This document shows positions 26,441-34,020 of a stretch of DNA of 64,000 nt, one piece after another. Origin of the DNA: Propioniciclava soli (GTDB lineage Bacteria; Actinomycetota; Actinomycetes; Propionibacteriales; Propionibacteriaceae). The notes under the pieces were generated by a model. The model saw nothing but the letters and a program-made list of their open reading frames with translations. It was not told the origin of the DNA and searched no databases. The translations under genes and the position numbers were made by a program. Each line of letters opens with the position of its first letter. Positions within the stretch are counted from its first letter, which is position 1. The DNA lies in contig NZ_JACYOT010000007.1 in assembly GCF_014858005.1 (NCBI RefSeq), forward strand, positions 177,890 through 241,889, given 5' to 3'.

Positions 26441-26528
26441 GCGTCGACAACCCATGCACGTGCCCGCGTTGTCGACGCGGCGCCCCGGATCTGTGTCGAC
26501 AACCCATGCACGTGCCCGCGTTGTCGAC
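26441..26528. repeat. Paired 34-bp palindromes, period 52 (pair D)
   Basis: Two near-identical copies at 26443-26476 and 26495-26528 begin GTCGACAACCCATGCAC and end GCGTTGTCGAC. An 18-base spacer containing GATCTG separates them, so the copies start exactly 52 bases apart. The same arrangement recurs at 48283-48368 and 48640-48725. Confidence 0.9.
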
Positions 26529-26555
26529 GCCGGCCGGGCGAGCGTCGTCACTCCC

Positions 26556-27479
26556 TCAGCGCGGTAGATGCGTGCGCGGCGCCATCCGGGCACCGTGGCG
26601 CGGGTGGTGGTGGCCCGCGAGCTCCAGCAAGCGCTGCACCCGGTACCGCTGACCCCGGTACGGCTCCAGCAGTTCGAGCAGGGCGTCGTCGTCGATCTGC
26701 TCCCCGATGAGCGCCCAGCCGATGTTCCGCGCCACGTGGTAATCGCCGAAGGCCACGGCGTCCGGATCGCCGTGGGCGCGGGAACGGACCTCCGCCGACG
26801 TCCACACCCCGATGCCCGGCACCGTCCGCAGCCGGGCATCGGCGGCGCTGAACGAGCCGGCCAGCGTCCGCTCCAGCCCGGCGCTCACGGACGCCGCCCG
26901 CAGCACGGTGGTGCTCCGCGCATGATCGATGCCGAGGCGGAGCCACTCCCAACTCGGAATGTGCCGCAGCTCCTCGGGCGTCGGGGGGAGCCACAGGTCG
27001 ATCTCCTCCGGAGCCCCGGGCGCGTGCGTCCCGAAGCGGCGCACCAGCCGCCGAAAACCGGCGAACGCCTCCTGGCCCGTCACCTTCTGCTCGATCACCG
27101 CAGGCACGAGCGCGGCCATCACGACCCCGCCCCGGCCGACGCGAAAGTGCGGGTGTGCCCGGTGCGCCGCGACGAGCAGCGGATGCCGCGGCGTGAAGCC
27201 CGTCGGGTCGTCGTCCGCCCCCAGCATCGCCGGCACGTGCTCCAGCGCCCAAGCCGCGCCCTCACCCCAGGCGGACGCCTCCACGACGCCCTCGCTGCCC
27301 CGCACCCGGACGGCCAGCGTGGCCGCACCCTCCGGCGTCCGCAGGCCGCGCCAGTGGTGCCGGACGCCGTCGGCGCCGGTGATGCGGTACGTCGGGTCGC
27401 CGGCGCCGCGCCGCCACGTCGACCACACCTGCCCCACCGGGCAGGGCCACGCGGGCGTCCAGATCCGGGTGGCGACCAT
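26556..27479 (-). CDS. HhH-GPD DNA glycosylase (AlkA-like 3-methyladenine glycosylase)
   Basis: A 307-residue base-excision repair enzyme. The helix-hairpin-helix is VPGIGVWTSAEV. The catalytic Asp follows in DAVAFGDYHVARNIGW, where the FGDYH arrangement is typical of the AlkA branch. It removes alkylated bases from DNA. The upstream half (EQKVTGQEAFAGFRRLVRRFG) is the first part of the HhH-GPD fold. The start is uncertain: ATG 27479 (MVATRIW) is adopted; GTG 27536 would add 19 residues lacking family character. Confidence 0.85.
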   Translation of the reverse strand: MVATRIWTPAWPCPVGQVWSTWRRGAGDPTYRITGADGVRHHWRGLRTPEGAATLAVRVRGSEGVVEASAWGEGAAWALEHVPAMLGADDDPTGFTPRHPLLVAAHRAHPHFRVGRGGVVMAALVPAVIEQKVTGQEAFAGFRRLVRRFGTHAPGAPEEIDLWLPPTPEELRHIPSWEWLRLGIDHARSTTVLRAASVSAGLERTLAGSFSAADARLRTVPGIGVWTSAEVRSRAHGDPDAVAFGDYHVARNIGWALIGEQIDDDALLELLEPYRGQRYRVQRLLELAGHHHPRHGARMAPRTHLPR

Positions 27480-27559
27480 CAGCGCGCCACGGCCGCGTCG
27501 CACGGGGGGACCGTCATGCCCACCATTGTGGAACACCCCCCGACGCCCGCGCGAGCGGG

Positions 27560-27579
27560 TATGATTGAGACGTCAATCA
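27560..27579 (+). promoter_or_regulatory. -10 box overlapped by a MarR-type operator
   Basis: TATGAT (27560-27565) overlaps the perfect palindrome TGATTGA-GACG-TCAATCA (27562-27579), just upstream of the FMN reductase gene. TTGA/TCAA half-sites of this type are used by MarR-family repressors. No marR gene is in the window. Confidence 0.55.
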
Positions 27580-27597
27580 AATCTGGGGGAGCAAAGC

Positions 27598-28146
27598 ATG
27601 AAGATCGGGATCATCATCGGGTCGATCCGGGAGGGACGCGCGGGGGAGTCGGTGGGCGCCTGGGTGTTCGAGGACGCCGAGAAGCGCGAGGGTGCCTCCT
27701 ACGAACTCATCGATCTGAAGGACTTCGACGTCCCCCTGTTGACCGACCCCCGCCACCCGATGTCGATGGGCAAGTCCTACGACGACGAGCGGGTGCAGGC
27801 GTGGAGCGACGCGATCGACGCCTGCGACGCCTACGTGTTCGTGACCCCGGAGTACAACCACGGTGTGCCGGGCGCCTTCAAGAACGCCGTCGACGTCCTC
27901 GGTGGGGAGTGGATGGGCAAGGCCGTCGCGTTCGTCGGCTACGGCTCGGTGGGCGGCGTCCGCGCCATCGAGAACTGGCGCACCGTGCTCGCCAACTTCC
28001 AGATGTACGACGTGCGCCCCGAGGTGAACCTGAACCTGTTCACCGACTTCACCGACGGGCAGGCCACCCCCGACCCTCGGCACCGTGAGAACCTGGCCGG
28101 ACTCTTCGACGCCCTCGAGGAGGTCGGCGGACGCCTCGCGTCCTGA
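27598..28146 (+). CDS. NADPH-dependent FMN reductase
   Basis: A 182-residue flavodoxin-like reductase. The phosphate-binding loop GSIREGR (residues 8-14) and the flavin-contact block VTPEYNHGVPGAFKNAVD are diagnostic of the NADPH-dependent FMN reductase family, which supplies reduced flavin or reduces quinones and azo compounds. ATG 27598 has GGGGGAG 7 bases upstream. The promoter carries a palindrome that suggests repression lifted by a small electrophile or oxidant, which would fit a detoxifying reductase. Confidence 0.9.
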   Translation: MKIGIIIGSIREGRAGESVGAWVFEDAEKREGASYELIDLKDFDVPLLTDPRHPMSMGKSYDDERVQAWSDAIDACDAYVFVTPEYNHGVPGAFKNAVDVLGGEWMGKAVAFVGYGSVGGVRAIENWRTVLANFQMYDVRPEVNLNLFTDFTDGQATPDPRHRENLAGLFDALEEVGGRLAS

Positions 28147-28198
28147 CCCGAGCCGGGCGGGCCGTCTGCCCCCGCGGTGCGGGGGCGCCGGGCGGGGT

Positions 28199-28204
28199 TA
28201 CATT
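28199..28204 (+). promoter_or_regulatory. -10 box of the aldo/keto reductase (leaderless GTG start)
   Basis: TACATT is followed by 6 bases and then GTG 28211. Confidence 0.5.
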
Positions 28205-28210
28205 GCAGGG

Positions 28211-29044
28211 GTGATCCCCACGCTGACCCTCGCCCACGGCACGCCGATCCCGCAGCTGGGGTTCGGCACATACAAGATCGATCCCGCGGACGCCGAACGG
28301 GCCGTCTCGATTGCGCTCGAGCTCGGCCATCGTCACGTCGACACCGCGGCCATGTACGGCAACGAGCGCGATGTCGGACGCGCGCTCGCGGCGTCCGGTC
28401 TACCTCGTGATGAATTGTTCGTCACGTCCAAGCTCGACAATCCCCACCACGCGCCGGACGCCGCCCGCGCGGCCTTCGAGCGCTCGCTGGACGACCTCGG
28501 CCTCGACGTGCTCGACCTGTACCTCATCCACTGGCCGCTCGCGGCGACCACGGATTACGTGGCGACGTGGGAGACCCTGGTGGAGCTGCAGCACTCGGGT
28601 CGCGTCCGCGAGGTGGGGGTCTCGAACTTCCAACCCGCCCACCTGCGGGCCGTCATCGACGCGACCGGCGTTGTGCCGGCCGTCAACCAGATCGAGATCA
28701 ACCCCTACCTGACCCAGGAGCCCCTGCGTGCGCTGCACGCCGAGCGCGGCATCGTCACGCAGGCCTGGTCGCCGCTGGCGCGCGGCCGGGTGTTGGACGA
28801 TCCGGTGGTGCGGCGGGTCGCCGACGCATGCGGGCGGACGCCCTCCCAGGTCGTCCTGCGGTGGCACCTGCAGCGCGGCGACGTCGTGTTCCCCAAGTCG
28901 ACGCACCGCGAGCGCATTGCGGAGAACCTGGACGTCTTCGGCTTCGAGCTGGACGCCGAGGCGATGGCCTCGATCGACGCCCTCAACCGCGACGAACGCA
29001 GCGGCAGCGACCCCGACGTCGTCGAGCTGGGCCGGGGGCGCTGA
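28211..29044 (+). CDS. Aldo/keto reductase (2,5-diketogluconate reductase-like)
   Basis: A 277-residue AKR of the prokaryotic AKR5-like group. The catalytic tetrad is visible: Asp and Tyr in HVDTAAMYGNE, Lys in VTSKLDN, His in LIHWPL. Also typical are GVSNFQPAHL, NQIEINPYL and the cofactor loop VVFPKSTHRERIAENLDVF (19 residues). It reduces small carbonyl compounds with NADPH. The GTG start is set by TACATT six bases upstream and by the N-terminal strand VIPTLTLAHGTPIPQLGFGTY-K. Confidence 0.9.
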   Translation: MIPTLTLAHGTPIPQLGFGTYKIDPADAERAVSIALELGHRHVDTAAMYGNERDVGRALAASGLPRDELFVTSKLDNPHHAPDAARAAFERSLDDLGLDVLDLYLIHWPLAATTDYVATWETLVELQHSGRVREVGVSNFQPAHLRAVIDATGVVPAVNQIEINPYLTQEPLRALHAERGIVTQAWSPLARGRVLDDPVVRRVADACGRTPSQVVLRWHLQRGDVVFPKSTHRERIAENLDVFGFELDAEAMASIDALNRDERSGSDPDVVELGRGR

Positions 29045-29060
29045 CACACGGGCCAGCCAC

Positions 29061-29169
29061 TTCGCTCCCCGGCCATAGCGGTGCTCTCGTTCCACGGCAC
29101 CTCGCTCCCCGGCCGTAGCGGCCCCCTTCGTGCACGAGGAGCCCCGCTACGGCCGGGGAGCGCAGTGCC
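29061..29169. repeat. Long inverted repeat with an extra direct half-copy
   Basis: Arms 29096-29121 and 29144-29169 are 26 bases each and match except at two positions (core CGCTCCCCGGCCGTAGCGG and its complement), with a 22-base loop. A further direct copy of the left arm lies at 29061-29081 with one change. The element sits between the aldo/keto reductase and lat genes. Confidence 0.85.
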
Positions 29170-29289
29170 TCGAGGTGGCCGCCCCGTCACCCCCAGCCCC
29201 GCCACCCCCGGGCAGCCCGGCGCCCCGGGTGCCCAGCGCCCACCCCCGCACCCCGGTGGAAATATTGGCCCGATGCCGTCGCGAAACGG

Positions 29290-29319
29290 TTGATCATTGC
29301 GTCAGAACGCCGCTACTGT
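29290..29319 (+). promoter_or_regulatory. Promoter of the lysine-degradation operon
   Basis: TTGATC (29290-29295) and TACTGT (29314-29319) are spaced by 18 bases. The lat ATG follows 6 bases after the -10, so the transcript should be leaderless. Confidence 0.65.
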
Positions 29320-29325
29320 GAACAA

Positions 29326-30639
29326 ATGCTCGCACCGATCGCTGCTGACCGGGTTCACGAAACACTGGGTCGCCACCTGCTCATCGACGGCATGCCGTTG
29401 GTCCTCGATCTCACGGCCTCGCACGGCACCACCCTGGTGGACGCCGAGACGGGCACGGAGTTCCTCGACATGTTCACGTTCTTCGCGTCCAATGCCCTCG
29501 GCATGAACCACCCGGCGTTGGCGCAGGACGAGACGTTCCGCGACGAGCTGCTCGAGGCGTCGCTCAACAAGCCGAGCAACTCCGACATCTACACCGTCGC
29601 GATGGCCCGGTTCGTGGAGACCTTCGCCCGCGTGATGGGTGACCCCGGGCTGCCGCACTACTTCTTCATCGAGGGTGGGTCGCTCGCGGTGGAGAACGCG
29701 CTCAAGACGGCGTTCGACTGGAAGTCCCGCCACAACGAGGCCCACGGCCGCGATCCCGAGCTCGGCACGCAGATCATGCACCTCACCGAGGCGTTCCACG
29801 GCCGCTCGGGCTACACGATGAGCCTCACCAACACCGACCCGAACAAGATCGCCCGCTTCCCGAAGTTCGCCTGGCCGCGCATCGACACCCCCTACTGCGC
29901 CGACGGCCGCGACATGGACGCCGTCGAGGCCGCCACGCTCGCCCAGGCGGCTGCCGCCTTCGAAGCCCACCCGCACGACATCGCCGCGTTCATCATGGAG
30001 CCCATCCAGGGCGAGGGCGGTGACCACCGCTTCCGGCCGGAGTTCCTGCAGCGGATGAAGGCGCTCTGCCACGAGCACGACGCCCTGTTCATCCTCGACG
30101 AGGTGCAGACCGGTGGCGGCATGACCGGGACGCCCTGGGCCTACCAGCAGCTCGGCGTCACCCCGGACGTGATGAGTTTCGGCAAGAAGCTGCAGGTCTG
30201 CGGCATCACCGCCGGCGGACGCCTCGACGAGGTGCGTGACAATGTCTTCGCCGTGCCCAGCCGCATCAACTCCACCTGGGGCGGCAACCTGGCCGACATG
30301 GTGCGCTCGCGGCGCATCCTCGAGGTCATCGAGGCCGATCACCTCATGGAGCGCGCCCGCACCGAGGGCGTCCACCTGCTCGGACGCCTGCGCGAGCTCC
30401 AGGCGCGGCACGCCGGCGTCACCAACGCCCGCGGGCTGGGCCTCATGTGCGCGATCTCCCTGCCCGACACCGCGACCCGCGACGAGGCCATCCGCCGCCT
30501 GCAGACCGACGAGCGCGTCCTGATGCTCGGCTGCGGACGCCGCTCGCTGCGGCTCCGTCCGCCGCTCACCGTGACCCGGGCGGCGCTCAACCACGCGCTC
30601 GACGCCCTCGACCGCGTCCTGACCGCCATGGACCGGTGA
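29326..30639 (+). CDS. lat: L-lysine 6-transaminase
   Basis: A 437-residue class III PLP aminotransferase. The block YFFIEGGSLAVENALKTAFDW is that of LAT (Rv3290c-type), and the PLP lysine is in FGKKLQVCG. It moves the 6-amino group of L-lysine to 2-oxoglutarate, giving 2-aminoadipate 6-semialdehyde. The next genes encode an ALDH7-type semialdehyde dehydrogenase and an HglS-type dioxygenase, which makes a catabolic role far likelier than the beta-lactam role of the Streptomyces homologue. ATG 29326 is supported by the leaderless promoter geometry. Confidence 0.92.
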   Translation: MLAPIAADRVHETLGRHLLIDGMPLVLDLTASHGTTLVDAETGTEFLDMFTFFASNALGMNHPALAQDETFRDELLEASLNKPSNSDIYTVAMARFVETFARVMGDPGLPHYFFIEGGSLAVENALKTAFDWKSRHNEAHGRDPELGTQIMHLTEAFHGRSGYTMSLTNTDPNKIARFPKFAWPRIDTPYCADGRDMDAVEAATLAQAAAAFEAHPHDIAAFIMEPIQGEGGDHRFRPEFLQRMKALCHEHDALFILDEVQTGGGMTGTPWAYQQLGVTPDVMSFGKKLQVCGITAGGRLDEVRDNVFAVPSRINSTWGGNLADMVRSRRILEVIEADHLMERARTEGVHLLGRLRELQARHAGVTNARGLGLMCAISLPDTATRDEAIRRLQTDERVLMLGCGRRSLRLRPPLTVTRAALNHALDALDRVLTAMDR

Positions 30640-30650
30640 GGAGGCCCGCC

Positions 30651-32042
30651 ATGTACGACACCCACGCGCTGCGCGCCGCGTTCGCCCGCTCGCTCTCGGC
30701 GATGTACGGCACCGAGGTGCCGGCCTACACGACCCTCGTGGAGGTCTCGACGGCGGTGAACTCCGATCACCTCGGCGCCCACCCCGACACCGCCGAACGC
30801 CTCGGCCGCATCGATCGCGTCACGGCTGAACGCCACGGTGCCATCCGCGTCGGCACGGCGTCCGAGCTGCGCCGGGTCGCCCAGGTGTTTGCCGCCCTGG
30901 GCATGGAGCCCGTCGGCTTCTACGACCTGCGCGGGGACGCCGCGACCTCGCTCCCGATCGTGTCCACCGCCTTCCGCCCGACGACGCCGGAGGCCCTGGC
31001 GATCAACCCGTTCCGGGTGTTCACCTCGGTGCTCGTCACCGACGACCGGCGCTACTTCGACGCCAAGCTCACCGACGAGCTGGACGCCTTCCTCGGCTGC
31101 CGTGAGCTCTTCGACGACGCCGTGGTCGAGCTCGCGGCCCGCGCTGAGGCCGACGGCGGGTTGCCGGACGCCGACGCCGAGGAATTCCTCCGGCGCGCCA
31201 CGGCGTGCTTCGAGCTCTCCGACGAGCCGGTCGACCGCCGCTGGTACGACAAGCTCGCCGAGATCTCCGGCGTGGCCGCCGACATCGGCGGCGTCACCAC
31301 CACCCACATCAACCACCTGACGCCGCGCGTGCTCGACATCGACGACCTGTTCGCCCGCATGACGGCCCTCGGCATCACGATGATCGACGAGATCCAGGGC
31401 CCGCCGCGCTGGGAGGGCCCCGACGTGCTGCTGCGCCAGACCTCGTTCAAGGCCTTGGCCGAGCGGCGCCGCTTCCGCGAAGCGGACGGCACCGTCGTCG
31501 AGGGGACGCTGTCGGTGCGCTTCGGCGAGGTCGAGCAGCGCGGCATCGCGCTGACCCGCGCCGGGCGTGACCGCTACGACCGCATGCTCGCCGAGGTGGA
31601 CGCCCGCTCCGCCGGCCTCTCTGGAGAGCAGCGCAACGACGTCAAGCTCGACGTGTGGCGCGCGCACCTGCCCGCGACCGAACAGGGGCTCGCCGACGCG
31701 GGGTTGGCGTTCTTCACCTACGCCCCCGCCCCCGGGGCGCGCTGGGACGCCGGGGGCGCGGCCACGCTGTCGGAGCTGGTCGCGTCCGGGGTGCTGGAGC
31801 GCACACCCATCGTCTACGAGGATTTCCTGCCCCGCTCGGCGGCGGGTATCTTCGCCTCCAACCTGGACTCCTCGGGCAGCCGGGACGCCTCGCGCGAAGG
31901 ATCCGCGCGCGACGAGGCCTGGCTCGCCGAGGCCATGGGACGCCCCGTGCACGACCCCCTGGCGCTGTACGCCGCCCAGCAGGAGGCATCCATCGAGGCC
32001 GCCGCGGCCTCCCTGGGCACCACGATCATCAAGGAGAGCTGA
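30651..32042 (+). CDS. hglS: 2-oxoadipate dioxygenase/decarboxylase (HglS, DUF1338 / VOC superfamily)
   Basis: A 463-residue member of the family formerly called DUF1338/YdcJ. HglS is a non-haem Fe(II) enzyme that converts 2-oxoadipate to 2-hydroxyglutarate in lysine breakdown. Candidate metal ligands are His62 in ERHGAIRVG, His222 in THINHLTPR and Glu293 in VRFGEVEQRG, by analogy with the His-His-Glu centre of the Pseudomonas enzyme. ATG 30651 follows GAGGAGG and lies 12 bases after lat; the stop abuts the amaB start. The gene order links lysine transamination to the 2-oxoadipate step. Confidence 0.9.
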   Translation: MYDTHALRAAFARSLSAMYGTEVPAYTTLVEVSTAVNSDHLGAHPDTAERLGRIDRVTAERHGAIRVGTASELRRVAQVFAALGMEPVGFYDLRGDAATSLPIVSTAFRPTTPEALAINPFRVFTSVLVTDDRRYFDAKLTDELDAFLGCRELFDDAVVELAARAEADGGLPDADAEEFLRRATACFELSDEPVDRRWYDKLAEISGVAADIGGVTTTHINHLTPRVLDIDDLFARMTALGITMIDEIQGPPRWEGPDVLLRQTSFKALAERRRFREADGTVVEGTLSVRFGEVEQRGIALTRAGRDRYDRMLAEVDARSAGLSGEQRNDVKLDVWRAHLPATEQGLADAGLAFFTYAPAPGARWDAGGAATLSELVASGVLERTPIVYEDFLPRSAAGIFASNLDSSGSRDASREGSARDEAWLAEAMGRPVHDPLALYAAQQEASIEAAAASLGTTIIKES

Positions 32043-33650
32043 ATGCGGACCACCGCCGACCTGACCGCCCTGGCCCTCGGCGCCCTCGAGCGCCTGGGCG
32101 TCGACCCCGCGCGCACCACCCCGCTCGACGACCGGTCGGCCGGCCGGCCCGGCGACGCGGCGCACGGGCTCGTCGCGCGATCACCGATCACCGGCGGGGC
32201 GCTGTGCGGCGTCCGGGTCGACGATGCGGACGCCGTGGCCGCGGCCGTCGCGGCGGCGTCCGATGCCTTCGTCGCCTGGCGCGAGACCCCGGCGCCCCAG
32301 CGCGGCGCGGTCGTGAAGCGCCTCGGCGAGCTCCTCACCGAGCACAACGAGGATCTGGCCGCGCTCGTCACCATCGAGGCCGGCAAGATCCACACCGAGG
32401 CGCTCGGCGAGGTGCAGGAGATGATCGACATCTGCGACTTCGCCGTCGGGCTCAGCCGCCAGCTCTACGGGCGCACGATGCCCTCGGAGCGCGCGGGCCA
32501 CCGGCTGCAGGAGACGTGGCAGCCGCTCGGGGTGGTCGGGGTGATCTCGGCGTTCAACTTCCCCGTCGCCGTCTGGTCGTGGAACACCGCCATCGCGCTC
32601 GTGTGCGGCGACCCGGTGGTGTGGAAGCCCTCGGAACTCACCACGCTCTGCGCCCTCGGCTGCGACGCCCTGCTGCAGCGCGCGCTGCGCGAGCACGACG
32701 CTCCCGCCGGGCTCCACGCCGTGGTGCTCGGCGAGCGCGCGGTCGGTGAGGCCCTGGTGGACGACCCCCGCGTCGCCTTGGTGTCGGCGACCGGCTCGAC
32801 GCGCATGGGCCGCGAGGTGGGCCCGCGGGTGGCGTCCCGCTTCGGCCGCTGCCTGTTGGAGCTGGGCGGCAACAACGCCGTGATCGTCACGCCGTCGGCC
32901 GACCTCGACCAGGCGGTCAGTTCGGTCGTGTTCGGCGCTGCGGGCACCGCGGGGCAGCGGTGCACGAGCACGCGGCGGCTGCTGGTGCACGCGTCCGTGG
33001 CCGACGAGGTGGTCGGACGCGTCGCGCGCGGCTTCGACTCCCTGCCGGCCGGCGACCCGTTCGACGACGGCGTCCTGCTTGGCCCGCTGATCCACGACGC
33101 GTCGTTCGATGCGATGCAGGCCGCGCTCGACCGGGCGCGCGCCCAGGGTGGGGAGGTCATCACGGGTGGGGAGCGCATCGTGCCGGGGAACCAGCCGGAC
33201 GCCGGCGCCGACGCAGAGGCAGAAGCAGAGACCGGCGCGGACGCGGGCGGCGTCTGGGTACGCCCCGCGCTGGTGCGGCTGCCGGCGCAGGACGGCGTCA
33301 TGCTGGCCGAGACGTTCGCGCCAATCCTGTATGTCGTCACCTACGAGGACTTCGACGAGGCCCTGGCGCTGCACAACGCCGTCCCCCAGGGGCTCTCGGG
33401 CGGGCTGTTCAGCAACGACGTCCGCGAGGCCGAGCGCTATCTGGGGGCCTCCGGCGCGGACACCGGCATCGCGAACGTGAACGCCGGCACCTCGGGCGCC
33501 GAGATCGGCGGCGCGTTCGGTGGGGAGAAGGAGACCGGCGGCGGGCGCGAGTCCGGCTCGGATGCCTGGCGCGCCTACATGCGGCGTGCGACCAACACGA
33601 TCAACTTCTCCGGGTCGGTGCAGCTCGCCCAGGGTGTCGACTTCGGCTGA
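32043..33650 (+). CDS. amaB: L-2-aminoadipate 6-semialdehyde dehydrogenase (ALDH7 family)
   Basis: A 535-residue aldehyde dehydrogenase of the ALDH7A1/AmaB type. The catalytic Cys is in AGQRCTSTRRL (about residue 306), the Glu in LELGGNNAVIV, and the C-terminal block GAEIGGAFGGEKETGGGRE is diagnostic of ALDH7. It oxidises the LAT product to 2-aminoadipate with NAD. It begins on the base after the hglS stop, with AAGGAG inside the hglS end. An acidic Ala/Glu/Asp-rich stretch (about residues 382-400) is inserted between conserved strands and is unusual for the family. Confidence 0.92.
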   Translation: MRTTADLTALALGALERLGVDPARTTPLDDRSAGRPGDAAHGLVARSPITGGALCGVRVDDADAVAAAVAAASDAFVAWRETPAPQRGAVVKRLGELLTEHNEDLAALVTIEAGKIHTEALGEVQEMIDICDFAVGLSRQLYGRTMPSERAGHRLQETWQPLGVVGVISAFNFPVAVWSWNTAIALVCGDPVVWKPSELTTLCALGCDALLQRALREHDAPAGLHAVVLGERAVGEALVDDPRVALVSATGSTRMGREVGPRVASRFGRCLLELGGNNAVIVTPSADLDQAVSSVVFGAAGTAGQRCTSTRRLLVHASVADEVVGRVARGFDSLPAGDPFDDGVLLGPLIHDASFDAMQAALDRARAQGGEVITGGERIVPGNQPDAGADAEAEAETGADAGGVWVRPALVRLPAQDGVMLAETFAPILYVVTYEDFDEALALHNAVPQGLSGGLFSNDVREAERYLGASGADTGIANVNAGTSGAEIGGAFGGEKETGGGRESGSDAWRAYMRRATNTINFSGSVQLAQGVDFG

Positions 33651-33702
33651 CCCGGCCCCGTCACCCCGGGTCGGCGCGGCGTCACTTCAGGTCGGCGCGG
33701 CG

Positions 33703-34020
33703 TCATTCCGGAACCGTGACGACGACCCGGCCGTCCTCGACGCGCGCGTCGAACCGGGGCAGGCGGAAGTCGCCGTTCACGCACGCGCCGGTGGCGAGGT
33801 CGTAGCCGAAGGCGTGCAGCGGGCACCACACGACCGCCTCGTCGCACTGGCCGTCCGCGATCGGGCCGCCGCGGTGGGGGCAGACCGCGCCGAGGGCGTG
33901 AACCGTGTCGTCGCGCATGCGGAACAGCGCGAGCTGCTCGTCGGCCACCACATACGTGCGGCCCTCCTCGATGGCCAGGTCACCCAGGGCGCAGACGTCG
34001 ATCTCGATGGCGTCGCTCAT
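33703..34020 (-). CDS. nirD: Assimilatory nitrite reductase small subunit (Rieske)
   Basis: A 105-residue Rieske-fold protein with [2Fe-2S] ligands in CPHRGG and CPLHAF. NirD accompanies NirB in NADH-dependent reduction of nitrite to ammonium. Its ATG overlaps the nirB stop by 4 bases (34017-34020). The short gap after its stop (33651-33702) holds two tandem copies of GGTCGGCGCGGCGTCA. Confidence 0.93.
   Translation of the reverse strand: MSDAIEIDVCALGDLAIEEGRTYVVADEQLALFRMRDDTVHALGAVCPHRGGPIADGQCDEAVVWCPLHAFGYDLATGACVNGDFRLPRFDARVEDGRVVVTVPE

Noticed and set aside
26441..26528. CRISPR mini-array
   Set aside because: The repeats are internal palindromes, the spacer is only 18 bases, two units per site are present and the spacers are similar between sites. 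No cas gene is in the window.
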